Source: VRUE01 sp036376915 (lineage in GTDB: Bacteria > Actinomycetota > Thermoleophilia > Solirubrobacterales > 70-9). Taken from it: a stretch of DNA of 21,039 nucleotides. The notes beneath the pieces are model-generated. The model saw nothing but the letters and a program-made list of their open reading frames with translations, was not told the DNA's origin and made no database searches. Positions within the stretch are counted from its first letter, which is position 1. Each line of letters starts with the position of its first letter. Shown here piece by piece: positions 21,034 to 21,039 of the stretch. The position numbers were made by a program, and so were the translations under genes. Location: the NCBI GenBank assembly GCA_036376915.1, contig DASUZK010000047.1, positions 1-21,039 on the forward strand, read 5' to 3'.

Positions 21034-21039
21034 AACACT

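Overview
The window is GC-rich, with little Shine-Dalgarno use, GTG/TTG starts and many start/stop overlaps. The gene set (rpsA-coaE, uvrB, polA, an ACT-domain malic enzyme, DUF559/AbiEi-like and CotH-like proteins, a TIGR01777 epimerase) suggests a high-GC actinobacterium, probably class Thermoleophilia (Solirubrobacterales-like). That placement comes from remembered gene families and composition, not a database search. No rRNA, tRNA, CRISPR array or complete insertion sequence is visible.

Layout. 1-3831: the end of a SnoaL-like gene converges on a minus-strand uvrB then MmgE/PrpD pair. 3832-4680: a short divergent region carries a perfect 15-bp inverted repeat, followed by plus-strand DoxX-like and XRE genes and a nested palindrome that probably terminates transcription. 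4709-9349: a minus-strand operon rpsA-coaE-lytic transglycosylase-MFS-anchored hypothetical, in which the last three junctions are ATGA overlaps. 9386-10933: a flavin oxidoreductase and a small DMT transporter converge with a 90-bp antisense overlap. 10934-12188: an AT-richer island with several hairpins, a 200-residue secreted Cys-containing protein, and just upstream of it a 43-codon secreted cysteine peptide with a perfect Shine-Dalgarno. 12189-18008: minus-strand CotH-like, isoprenylcysteine methyltransferase-like, AbiEi/DUF559 and polA genes in series. 18052-20418: malic enzyme and TIGR01777 epimerase on the plus strand. 20432-20522: a nested palindrome resembling a REP/MITE element, then a minus-strand lipoprotein that may run off the window end.

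How the genes relate. Most are housekeeping: translation (rpsA), CoA synthesis (coaE), excision repair (uvrB) and gap filling (polA), and malate decarboxylation. The most interesting signal is regulatory. Nearly the same 35-bp palindrome (15-bp arms, 5-nt centre, 30/35 identities) lies in front of uvrB and over the start codon of the AbiEi/DUF559 gene that immediately precedes polA. One base pair of the arms has changed on both sides (C-G to A-T), so the symmetry is kept. This could be a DNA-repair operator, an AbiEi-type operator, or a dispersed hairpin family. The second candidate system is the AT-rich peptide/secreted-protein pair, whose two ribosome-binding sites each have a hairpin overlapping or abutting them.
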